Part shown: one piece after another, positions 21,830-32,048 of the stretch
Layout of the letters: every line of letters starts with the position of its first letter
Numbering within the stretch: position 1 is the first letter of the stretch
From: Artemia franciscana
Lineage: Eukaryota; Arthropoda; Branchiopoda; Anostraca; Artemiidae
Length of the DNA stretch: 64,000 nt
NCBI RefSeq assembly: GCF_032884065.1
Contig: NW_027062665.1
Span: 620,001-684,000, forward strand
Direction of reading: 5' to 3'
Notes under the pieces: generated by a model
What the model was told of the DNA's origin: nothing
Database searches by the model: none
The model's input: only the letters and a program-made list of their open reading frames with translations
Program-made: the position numbers and the translations under genes

Positions 21830-23214
21830 TACAGATTCAAAACAAAACTAGAAGAAACACCTTTTCACAGCAAATCATTTATAGTATTATGTGTCAGTGT
21901 TTGTTGTAGTTGCTATTTTTCATATATTTGTATATGTCTATTATGTTGTCACCATTGTCATAACTTCTTTTTATTACGTTTAGTGCTACAAGCTTGAAAA
22001 CTTACCGTATTTGCTATTAATAAATAAATAAATAAAAATAATATTTGGAGTTTGAAAAGAGAAATGAGTATTTTATCAAAGAACTAGACAATTTTTAATG
22101 AAGGCAAAACAATTAGTACAAATATGCCAAAAATTAAATACTTCAATTAAACATGCCTCAATATTTTCATTTTATTTACGTGGAAAGACAATTTAATGTA
22201 TCAAATATCTAGATATATAGGAAAAATAATCAAGGTTTTTAACCTTCGAGAAACAGTCTATTTGTAAAAAAAAAATATTCAGGCTAAAATACTTCACGTT
22301 CTTTTTTCTTTCTAAAAACTGTAGGCTAGAGACTGACTGTAGACTAAAAAACTTAGTAAACTCTTTTTCTAATTTATTCCTCTTTGAGGATCCTGAAATA
22401 ATTGAAGATCTTTAAGTCTCTCCATCGTGTCTCTCAGGTCGACACACGTGTCGATCTGAGGTAAGTATGATCAACAAAACTAGAAGAATACACTACATCT
22501 GTGGCATACAAGGTTTTCATGAAACGGATGGTCGTACGAACTTTTAATGGGGATCTTTTGAATGGGAGTTCTATTGTATTTTCTAAGGGTTAAAACTAAA
22601 TGGAGGATTAACAGCCCTCCCAAAGCCCAAAATTCCAAAAAACATTCTATTAAAACTTTGAAAGAACTTTCTTGTTTCGCACTGTTGAATTATTCAGTGC
22701 TTATTTGTTTGGGGATGTCAATCTCATCATAGTCATCAGGACAAGAGTAGTACTTTCGAAAATTCGTTCATTATTCACATATAGTGAATATTATTCACAT
22801 ATATATATGTTGCTGATAAAGGTTGCTGACATTATTCACATATATATATGTTGCTGATAAAGGTATGATTGTTTGAACTTCACTTTACAAAAACATGAAG
22901 GGCATTCAGACAAGCCTAACAAAGAATGCTCAGGGAAGTGTTTAAATGAATATATGTGTATATATAGATTGTCAACAGGACGTAACTCAGCAATGACTGA
23001 ATATATTAATTTAAAACTTTCAGAAAATGATAAGGGAGATGATTAAAAAGACAAAATTTGCGTGCAACCAATACAACTACAGCTACTGACACTACTACTG
23101 CTACAATTACTACACTACTTCATTTTAAAAAATTTAGGAGCAATTTGAACCAAATAAAAATACTATGTGCATTTACTTTGTAAAAGGACCGTATGTCAAG
23201 AATTCATTTGGGTA
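21830..23214. other. T1 stretch without a recognised gene
   Basis: AT-rich. It contains a near-perfect palindrome at 22433-22460, a 41 bp direct duplication near 22791-22860 (TTATTCACATATATATATG with GTTGCTGATAAAGG), and an ACT/TAC trinucleotide-rich run near 23075-23120. Confidence 0.55.
22433..22460. repeat. Near-perfect 28 bp palindrome
   Basis: CTCAGGTCGACAC is followed by ACGTGTCGATCTGAG, forming a stem with few mismatches. It is directly followed by GTAAGT. T2 keeps it unchanged near 33418-33445. Confidence 0.7.
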
Positions 23215-24790
23215 TTAAGTTAAAACTTTCGGAGAATACTTAAACGGGAAGATTATCAAACAGTTTGTGGTAACAAACTGTAGTAAGCAGCGACCCGGCT
23301 CAATAGTAATCAAAACTCTAAAAAATGGAATTTTGATACCAATAGCTCCATCAAAAGAATGGCATTTTAATGCTGATTTTAAATATCTAAGTTTCATCAA
23401 GTTTAGTCTTACCCATAAAAAGTTAAGAGCCTGGGAAAATTTGCGTTATTTTAGAAAATAGGGGTAAACAACCCTTAAAAGTCATACAATCTTAACGAAA
23501 ATCACATCATCAGATTCAACGTATCAGAGAACCCTACTGTAGAAGTTTCAAGCTCCTATCTACAAAAATGTGATGCGTGTTTATTTGTTTGTTTTTTGTT
23601 GTTTTTTTCCAGGGGTGATCGTATCGACCCAGTTGTCCTAGAATGTTGCGAGAGGGCTCATTCTAGGGGAAATGAAAAGTTCCAGTGCCGTTTTTGAGTA
23701 ACCCAAAAAATTGGAGGGCACCTAGGCCCCCTTCCACGCTAATTATTTTCCCAAAGTCAACAGATCAAAATTCTGAGATAGCCATTTTATTCAGCGTAGT
23801 CGAAAAACCTTATAACTATGTCTTTGAGGACAACTTACTCCCCCACAGTCCCCGTGGGAGGGGCTACAAGTTACAAACTTTGACCTGTGCTTACATATAG
23901 TAATAGTTATTGGGAAGCGTACAGGCGTTTTCAGTAGGATTTTTTGGTTGAGGGGAGGGGTTAAGAAAAGGGGGATAGACTGGGGGAACTTTCCATCGAG
24001 GAATTTGTCATGGTGGAAGAAAATTTCCATGAAGGGAGACTAGGATTTACTAGCATTATTAAAAAAAAAAACAGTGAAAAAATAAATATGAAAATGTTTT
24101 TTTTCAGCTGGAAGTAAAGAGCAGCATTAAAACCTAAAACGAACAGAAATTATTACCCATATGAGAGGCTCCCCTCCTCCTAATACCCCGCTCTTTACGC
24201 TAAAGTATTTTTAGTAGTTTCAACTATTTATTCTATGGCTTTTGTGATTCAGGGGTCATTCTTAATGAATTGGGACAAAATTTAAGCTTTAGTGTAAAGA
24301 GCGAGGTACTGACGACGGGGCGAATCCCCCCATATATGTAATAAAAACATGAGAATACAAAAGTTCTTTACGTAAGCTAATTTATAAGTTACGTAAATCT
24401 TTTACCAATAAAAAGATTCGTAAAAAATTAAAAGTTCTAGTTGCCTTTTTAATTAACCAAAAAATCGGAGGGCAACTAGGCTCCGTCCCCCGCTCTTTTT
24501 TTCTCAAAATCATTCGATCAAAATTATGAGAAAGCCATTTAGCAAAAAAAAAAAAATATATGCAATTGTCGTTTTAATTATTCCTCTGCGGAGAGCCAAA
24601 ATCAAAACATGCACTGGTTGAAAAACGTTCAGAAATTAAATTAAAAAAAAAACAAGTTTTTTTCTACTGAAAGTAAGGAGCAAAATTAAAACTTAAAACA
24701 AACAGAAATTACTTCGTATAAGAAAGGGGCCGCTTCCTCACCAACGCCCCGCTCTTTACGCTAAAGTTTTTTACTGTTTTAAAAAGAAGA
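23215..24790 (+). repeat. Family C interspersed repeat
   Basis: A mosaic repeat with repeated internal landmarks: GGTGATCGTATCGACCC, GGAGGGCACCTAGGCCCCC, CACAGTCCCCGTGGGAGGGG, and CCGCTCTTTACGCTAAAG (twice, about 24190 and 24750). The same landmarks appear in reverse orientation at 59210-61270. Open frames inside it (for example 23791-24030, minus) show no known domain and are not annotated as genes. Confidence 0.85.
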
Positions 24791-24950
24791 GTTGAAAGAA
24801 AGAGTCAAACTTTATGATTCAAACTTATATGATTTTATTAATACTTTGTCCTTTTCTGTTATATCTATACAAATTAATTAATCCTTTTTAATGCAAATAT
24901 ACCAAATATTCCCATATTTGAAATACAACGAGCAAATAAAGCTTACATAC

Positions 24951-25314
24951 CTCTGGAATTAGGATTTCTATGCCAAATGCTAATCCCAAGGATAAATATA
25001 CCGCCAATGGGTTTCCATTAAACTCATCATCATACACAAACATCAATATCTGATATACTTTTACAAACAAATTCAGAGCATAAACGAAATTTCTGAATGA
25101 TTTGTTGACTTTGACTTTTAATATGTCCTTGATTTTTCCTTCTTCATCTGCATCATCATTTTGTACTGCAATGGCACATTTTATGTACAATTTCATGTCG
25201 TCGGTAGAGATGATCACATTTAATATTGTATTTAATAGCGTTAATACGAACAATAAAATAAGAAGAAACCATGATACCCATCTGGGGTAAAGATGTTTTA
25301 CTTCAGCTTCTTTC
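24951..25314 (-). CDS. Internal exon encoding two membrane segments, unrecognised
   Basis: On the minus strand the exon runs from an acceptor (CTATCTTTCAG) to a donor (GTATGTAAG). It has one carried-over base plus 121 complete codons (entry phase 2, exit phase 0). The peptide starts KEAEVKHLYPRW and then has a strong hydrophobic segment (WFLLILLLFVLTLLNTIL, residues about 14-35). A hydrophilic acidic/lysine-rich loop follows (QNDDADEEGKIKDILKVK), then a moderately hydrophobic stretch (FVYALNLFVKVYQILMFVY) and a last hydrophobic segment (PLAVYLSLGLAFGIEIL) before the donor. It is free of repeat-family signatures, and its deduced peptide is unchanged in T2 (35933-36296). It probably belongs to a multi-pass membrane protein gene on the minus strand. 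I cannot name the family and no flanking exon is certain. Confidence 0.6.
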
Positions 25315-25681
25315 CTGAAAGATAGACCTCAGAATCAATTTACAGGAAAGTCAAATTCGCTTATTTTCCAAGATTACTTGAAAGATCTGTCGGTAGGGTT
25401 CATATTCAGAGTTAGGATGGATAGTATTAAATTCGACACTGGTGAAAAAAGTGAGTTATGCTCAACGAGCGTAGGAGGGGTTGGGAACAGACTGTTTGGA
25501 ATCACTATGCTAAAGCACTGTGATACTGTTAAATAGTTGAAGCACTGTTAAATTTTACAAATAAGCAATAAAGATGTAAAGGATTCACTATTATGATCTA
25601 TAGCTGCAGTATTATGTAGCAACTAAAAATTTTATCCCCTCTATAGGAATAAAAAATTTGAAGGCACACGCTAAATGCACA

Positions 25682-25814
25682 TTAATATTGTGCATCATTT
25701 TTCCTTTTTTGTATTTTTGTCCCTTCAGGAATTGTCAAATTAATATTAAAATAGCAACCCTTATTTTCATTCTTAGGATATGTACCATGAACTCTGTTAA
25801 CAATAGCTCTTATT
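25682..25814 (-). CDS. Candidate terminal exon, unrecognised
   Basis: A possible acceptor (GATAATATCAG) leads into a minus-strand frame with RAIVNRVHGTYPKNENKGCY, then FNI, IPEGTKIQKRKNDAQY and a stop at 25682-25684. The T2 copy (36664-36796) differs by a clustered change turning NLT into NWR. A plus-strand acceptor-like site (TTTTGTCCCTTCAG at 25730) overlaps, so the coding strand is not certain. Confidence 0.25.
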
Positions 25815-25849
25815 CTGATATTATCAGCATCAAAGGTAAAATTGAAGAA

Positions 25850-27101
25850 AAAAGAAAAAAGAAAAATTCCCTTCATAGAAAGTCTGGAAAAGTAATTCAA
25901 TACCATGCTTGACAACTATTCAATATTTCATGCTTTAATTGTATTTTATAATTGTATTGATAAAAGTATGTCTTATCAATCTGGTTAAAACTTGAGATTT
26001 AGTGAGTTAGTTCAGACAAAATTATTAGAAATATTTTCCCATATGAATAAAGTTACACCTAAAAAACCATGTACACTTGTGAAAACTAAGTATTTTCTTT
26101 TTGCCAGTTTTACCCTTCTGAAGCACATATTCAACAGTCTTTCTTTCCCATAAATATATCTAGACATTGTATATTGTACAACTTTTGTAGGCAAATGATA
26201 TTTAGATTAATTTAAAAATAAATCTGGATTTTGAATAACTACCACTACCTTCTCAAGTAGAAGCTATACAAACAGAAAACACTCATTTAGACAATTTATT
26301 CAGAAAGGAACTTAATGGTAAACATTAAGTATTTTTTTAAGTGCAATGACTTTTGAGTCTAGGGGGCTGTAGTTGGTACAGATAAAGCAAAAACAAGTGA
26401 AACGTAATATAATAGTAGACAGGTTAGAGAACGACAGGGGTTTTGGGGTCATTCAGTAGAAAAGCAAACAAGACACAATTCGATTCTATGGCGACAGCTC
26501 CAAAGAAGATTGCAACACCAGAAAAACCCTGTTGGAGGAGATGAAGAAGAGACAGGCAAACGGAGAAACAGACCTAGTGATTAGAAAAGGATAAATCACA
26601 AAAACGGGCAAACTCGAGCAATTTCGATGGATGGGGAGCCATCCTATATTTAATTTTTTACCCATCCTATATAGGATGGGGAGCTACTCTTCCAACTTAG
26701 ACTGCAAGAGTCTTCCTTTTGATGGTCATTAGACTCAATCCAACCTGACCTCTAATTTACAGAGTTGTTCTATCAATTCTTTTTGTTCTTTTATGATTAA
26801 CTTTTACTACAAAATCATTCATTGAATTTTAGTGTGTTCTTTGAATGCTACCTGATTCCCAAAATCATTCTAGTCCTTGAAAGGGGCTACCAGCCAGAAC
26901 GGCTTCCCTCCTCCCACTACTTGTTGTTTCATACACTGCTCTCCTCTTTACCCCTTCTTTCCATCATTATTTTTCACAAACACATTTATTCATCATCCGT
27001 TTTATAATTATGGGGCAATTTTAGAGATAGTTTAATTTTTTTTTTTTGTTCAGGATCATTTTGGTCCTGGTAAAATTCCCTGTTTACAAACGTATTTGAA
27101 A
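25850..27101. other. T1 stretch without a firm gene
   Basis: Holds a minus-strand frame (26012-26194) with YIYGKERLLNMCFRRVKLAK of unknown nature and no clear acceptor. A perfect CATCCTAT/ATAGGATG palindrome occurs near 26670. Otherwise it is AT-rich. Confidence 0.4.
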
Positions 27102-27272
27102 TCATAGATTCATGCTAAGCCGCAGATCATATTCACTTCTTTGGTAACAATGATTTTGATGACTTGGTTTTAGTTTTCTTAATATAGGACTCTCACTATA
27201 ACTTAAATTCTTTTCCAAAATATATTTCTTCATTTGTTCAGGTAATGGAACATTGACCAAACATTCCCTAAG
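27102..27272 (-). CDS. Candidate terminal exon with a SOCS-box-like motif
   Basis: A polypyrimidine tract ending TTTTTTTTGAAG is a plausible acceptor. It leads, in phase 0, into 56 codons and a stop: LRECLVNVPLPEQMKKYILE is followed by KNLSYSESPILRKLKPSHQ, and the end is YDLRLSMNL. The VPLPEQMKKYIL segment resembles the LPLPxxLKxYL half of the SOCS box, the C-terminal module by which ASB, SPSB and SOCS proteins recruit Cullin-5 ligases. The BC-box half that normally precedes it is not seen; it would have to be in an upstream exon. A diverged copy of the 629 bp transposon starts about six bases upstream of the acceptor. T2 has an identical copy (38083-38253). The family assignment rests on one short motif. 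Confidence 0.4.
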   Translation of the reverse strand, partial: LRECLVNVPLPEQMKKYILEKNLSYSESPILRKLKPSHQNHCYQRSEYDLRLSMNL

Positions 27273-27277
27273 CTTCA

Positions 27278-27590
27278 AAAAAAAACACTGATATGGCTCA
27301 GAATTCAACTCAAATAACAGGAATTGCATTTTGAGAACTAAAGCCAGAGAAAAAGCAACTTGTAACTGAAAATTAAGGTGATATGTTGCTTTGTCAAAAT
27401 TCCAATAGGTATAGGCTAGACCTGTCATATAGGCAAATTTTAGGGCCCTCTAGAGGGACAAAGAGTGTTAAAATACCTTTAAAATACCTTACCAAGATAT
27501 ACTTTAGCCTGTAGACCCATCCCTAACAGTTTCATTTTCCTAACCTAACCTGTTTCAAAGATAGCCTAGTCACTAAACTAGAATTTTGCC
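27278..27590 (-). mobile_element. Diverged half-copy of the 629 bp transposon
   Basis: The reverse complement matches the left half of the element at 28179: a GGCAAAATTCTAG end, AGGTTAGGAAAATGAAAC, GATGGGTCTACAGGCTA, CCCTCTAGAGGGCCCT and CAGTTACAAGTTGCTTTTTC. Homology stops just before the acceptor of the SOCS-like exon. Only one terminus is present. The T2 counterpart ends at 38567. Confidence 0.8.
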
Positions 27591-28170
27591 AAAACTTTTC
27601 TGTGGCCTACTTTACAACTTGCAGAATATCCTAACAGCAGGCTAGCTAAGAAATTATGAATACAGCTCTACTAGCCTACATTATCCCTAGCCCCTAAATG
27701 CTCAAATATATGGTCCATTTTATATATTCCCCATGCATCTCTGTTGATTTAATCTGCAAATTGAATCAGCTGTGACAAAACAAGAACCAGAAAAGCAAGA
27801 CTGAAAATAGGGGGACAGCAACTGAAATAAGAAGCCTATAATATATTAATTATTTACATATAAAGAATGTAGATCAGGAAACGCATTTTTAAAATAAAAT
27901 CTCACATGGGAAAGGATTTAGCCAACGCAATATAGGCTAAAAGTTTAAACTTATGGGGATTGCACGTTAATCAAAAGAATATCTTGATTTTTTCAAAATT
28001 TTATAGCCTAGTGTTTCCTTTTACATAGGTCATTGATGCCACAGATTTTTATTATAGAAAAAATAACATTCTATTATTTTTTTGCTTTTCATCAAAGCAT
28101 AGGTTTAATGTTTACTTTATTTCTTTAAGAATAGCCAACAAAGAAATGTTAAATATAAAATAACAAAGCA
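27591..28170. other. T1 stretch without a recognised gene
   Basis: AT-rich with many GCCTA/TAGGC words. T0 homology starts within it, at 28064. Confidence 0.5.
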
Positions 28171-28178
28171 ATAATCTG

Positions 28179-28807
28179 GGTAAAATTCTTGTTAATTGAC
28201 TTCTTGCTATCTCAGACAGGTTTTAGGTTAGGAAAATGAAACTTACATGGATGGGTCTACAGGCTAGAGTATGTCCCGGGAAGGTATTTTAAAGTACCCA
28301 CCTCTACTCCTTCTCCCTCTAGAGGGCCCTGAAATTTGCCTACATGACAGGTCTATACCTATTGAAATTTTGACAAAACAACATTTAACCTTAATTTTCA
28401 GTTACTAGTTGCTTTTTCTCTGCCTTTTGTTGTGAAAATGCAATTCCTGTTATTTGAGTAGAATTTTGAGCCATATCAATGTTTTTTTTAAATTTAAGAA
28501 ATGTATATGCATATGCATATCTTTAAAACCTTATTAAATAGAATTGAGCAAAGTTATGAAGCTGAAAACAATTTTGTTGTACTTCAATTAAGCAGAAGAT
28601 CTATTTTGCAAGGTTTCACTTTTAAAACACATATTTTTAAAGGTCATCAAAGGTCAGGGCCCTCTAAAGGGAGAAGGAGTGGAAGTAGTTGCTTCAAAAT
28701 ACCTTCCTGGGTCATACTTTAGTCTGTAGATTTATTCCTGAAAGTTTCATTTTTCTAACCTAAACCCTTTCTGGGATAGCAAAAAGTCAATTAACTAGAA
28801 TTTTACC
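28179..28807. mobile_element. Non-autonomous 629 bp transposon with long inverted ends
   Basis: The ends are GGTAAAATTC and GAATTTTACC. Imperfect inverted-repeat arms extend roughly 160 bp inward (shared blocks TTAATTGACTT, TTGCTATC, GGTTTAGGTTAG and AGGGCCCT). The element is flanked by direct 8 bp duplications ATAATCTG at 28171-28178 and 28808-28815, and the uninterrupted site is in T0 at 5126-5133. It has no transposase frame. The 8 bp duplication is compatible with hAT or Merlin-type transposases; the terminal GG slightly favours Merlin, but the family is unproven. Confidence 0.93.
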
Positions 28808-31365
28808 ATAATCTGTAAGAATTTCAAGTCTTACCCTTAATCTAGAGCACCAAGCCTAAAAATTAGCCCTACTACCTTAAAACTTGGACTAGGCTATGTC
28901 AAATTATCAATCATCTTAACATACACGGAATTAAAATGGCCGCTATGTTTCTTCAATCAATGTTTAACGTAAAAAAAGAATGGTGAATCTCTGAAATTTT
29001 ATATAATTTTTTATATTAAAAAAATTGTCAGATTTCTCAACCAAGTTAAACATTGGATAAAAAAATAATATATAAATTTTATGTATTTATAATTATTTTA
29101 GAAGTATTTATAGATGGCACATATTTATCAGCTTCCTCTGGCTTTCTCTTTAGCTCAAACGTAGCTTATTCACTTCCAGCCGTTCTAGGGATCAGACCTT
29201 TTTATCAAGATATTTGGGCTTCACACCGAATTCGTTTTTGAAAGCGATATGAAATTGTCGGGGCATAATTATGATATATAGGGATAACTGAAAAGTCTGT
29301 ACTTGTAATTTGGGACTCAAAAAAACTATTCTAACATCTATTTGTTTTTTTAACTATCAACATTCTCTTTTTTTTCAAAAACGTGGGTTCTATTCATTCA
29401 GTCTATCTGTGACGGTCTTAAGTAAAACAAGTTGATTAATTTGTATTGGACTATCCTTTAAGTGAACCTGCTTAGTGCTGTTTTCCCCCCTTGAAAAAAG
29501 TGTGGCTCGCCTTATGCCTCAGTTGTCCGTAATAAGACATGTGTCAACCAGTTAAACTTTGCTAAACTGTATAATTCAACAGTACTTCGACATTTTCTGT
29601 CCGAAATGTATAAATATACTCGATCTTTATCTCCCGAGTGGACTTAATCTGCATACAGAAATACATAAGTTTACGTTACAATAAGGAAAAGTTAAAATAA
29701 TAGCAACCAAATATGATTTTTGAAAAGCAACTAATAAAATTTGAAAACTAATTGATAAAGTTTTCTAGGAAAAATAGAATCAAGATCTTTATTCCAGTTA
29801 TAGATATGGTCTAGAAATAGTAAGATTGGCGTATGACAAAAATACATAATTATACATACTTAATTATACAAAAACTTAATTATTATACTATACATATACT
29901 TAATTAATTAATTATACATACGTGCATACTGAATAGTACATCAGCGTCTGCGTATACAATTTAAGTATCTTTTAGTTCCCGAAAAATTAAAAAGGAAGTA
30001 ACGTGTTTTGTTCTCTTTGACATCGTTGCCATGTTCCAAAATTAAGAGAGAGCAGCACGTTCTCGCGATTCAAACCCTTACTCTTTGGTTTTCTACAAAG
30101 TAAGAGCTTGTTTTATTTCGCCTGTTTTTCATCTTTATATCCTCTCTAATCTTGCAGAACAGTCGATTGTCTTCTAACCATTACTTGGGAATTGCTAGCG
30201 GAAGTTACTTCAAAATTGCACCATTAATATGTTAAAATATTGCAAGTATAAAACAAATGAAGATCCTTCTGTTTTTGATACCATTAGAATATCAATTATT
30301 CAAGCTCTTATGCAGTCAGTTGAAAGGCGCCACCTTATGATAATGATTTTTTACTGCCTGTTCAGAAGGTTTGGGCAATTTTGTCCCTAACAAGACCCTA
30401 CATTTTCGCATACAAACCTTTGGTTTCATTTTAAGAATAAAAGTATTAATTTCATCGACACTCCGTAAAAAATCTCTCAGATACTAAAACAATAGTAAAT
30501 ATAGTGCCAAAAATTATTTGAGAGCCATGAAACAAGACAGTTACATCAGGTTATTTAGTGTTCCATTTCCTCATGCTTCTAATTAGTTCTGTAGGAATTT
30601 TTTATATTTCAAGACTAGGAAATAGGCCTTTCTAATAATAATATCAAGCTTTTTTTCTAACTCAAGTGGTGTCCGAAATTAACTTTAATGTCGCAAACAA
30701 ACAGCCGGCCAAAGAGTGCTATGAGATAAAAACATAATTAGCGTGGGTATAGCAGTAAAAATAGGAACCCAAACAGCCTGCTGAGGGGAGGATACTAAGT
30801 TTTAGAACTGCCATTACACAAGCACCCAGTTCTTTGTTCAACAGCAGTAACCACTTTCCCTATTTTTTTATGACCTTAACGTTCATTTTACTTAAAAAGT
30901 CCTGTGTTCACTAAAATAAAGAATACTGGAATTAAAGAAGAAACAAAATCAGGGAAAGCGCATTGCAGTGGTGGGTGGTGACGCAACCGAAGGACATGGA
31001 GCTCAATATGAACTATTCGCTTTGTTTCAGGCACAACTTGATATAAGCGTAGGCAGTGTTCCTTTGTCGTTGTCAGCTGCCTTTCCTGAAGTTTCCAGCT
31101 TTCTTTCTGATATATAAGAAAGAGTTTAAACTTGGTTTCTAAATATATTTTCGGTTGTATTGCTGTTACTCGGGTTTGCGATATATAGTTCAAAGACTGA
31201 ACTGATGGCCAAAAAATTGTATTTGATACAATTCCTCGCCACTTTGGCAGGAATGTCCCTAATACTTCTACCAAATTTCATTAAGACCTCATATAGTACT
31301 AACTTACGAATGAGCTACAGCTCATGAGTGGGATTTTATTTACATTTTCTCAACTAAAGTCCGTT

Positions 31366-32048
31366 TTGTAGTTGATAGTCATTCTATATGAATTGTAATT
31401 AAGGCACGCTTCTTTTAAAATATTTACCTAGTTGGCCACATCACACTTGGATATTTATTAGAAACTCTGATGGGTCTTTATTAGATTATACGATTCTTAC
31501 ATGACAGAGCAGATTCTTACCTTCGTGAGGCATCTGCTCTAGGGTTGGTGAAATATTGTTTCGAGAAGACGATATTCACCTTCCCAACCTTGCTAGTTTC
31601 TCTGCTTCAAGATTTCTATTTGAGCAGACAGAATTGAACCATGGTAGATGAACTATTTGAGTCTCTCAGTATTCTTTCCATACACATTTAAATGTGTTAT
31701 GAGGTTTATTTTGCTCTATATACATTAATTTGGTCTTAGACCAGTTGAAGGTCAAGTTTTTCCTTGCTCCTAAATTAAAGCCCCATTGGTAACAAAGAGT
31801 AGATCCAAAAGACTTCGTTCATCAAAATGGGTACCAAATGGCCTCACCGGTAGCAGTATTATGCTTAGAACATGGTCTGTGACGAAGTTGAAGAGTTTGG
31901 TTTCAGCAGTGCGGCCTTGCCAAACAACATTTCTAATTTGAAGAGTTGAGGAAGGCTGATCATTTACAATCATCACAATTTTGTCGTTGCTGTAGAGCTA
32001 ATTCAACAAATTAGTAATTTTCATGAGCACACAGGTAGATTGTTTAAT
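31366..32048 (-). pseudogene. LINE2 RT fragment in T2
   Basis: Copy of 20383-21066. The region around 31805-31850 carries a small cluster of differences (for example RSLLDLLFVTN), while the degraded FVTN box is kept. Confidence 0.87.

Larger units (their letters stand above)
18121..29102. repeat. Module T, full copy T1
   Basis: A unit of about 10,982 bp followed head to tail by T2 at the same spacing. Open frames recur with offsets of 10,981-10,983. Differences from T2 are few and scattered. The tandem border is arbitrary because the sequence is continuous across it, as it is in T0. Confidence 0.96.

Noticed and set aside
22672..22857. Plus-strand 61-codon frame present in T1 and T2
   Set aside because: It lies over a 41 bp direct duplication and TA-rich sequence and is present twice only because T is duplicated.
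23791..24030. Minus frame of 79 codons in family C
   Set aside because: Part of an interspersed repeat; the inverted copy at about 60000-60200 does not preserve this frame.
28171..28815. Initial reading as a 630 bp deletion in T0
   Set aside because: The inverted ends and the 8 bp duplication of ATAATCTG show an insertion in T1/T2, with T0 as the empty site.
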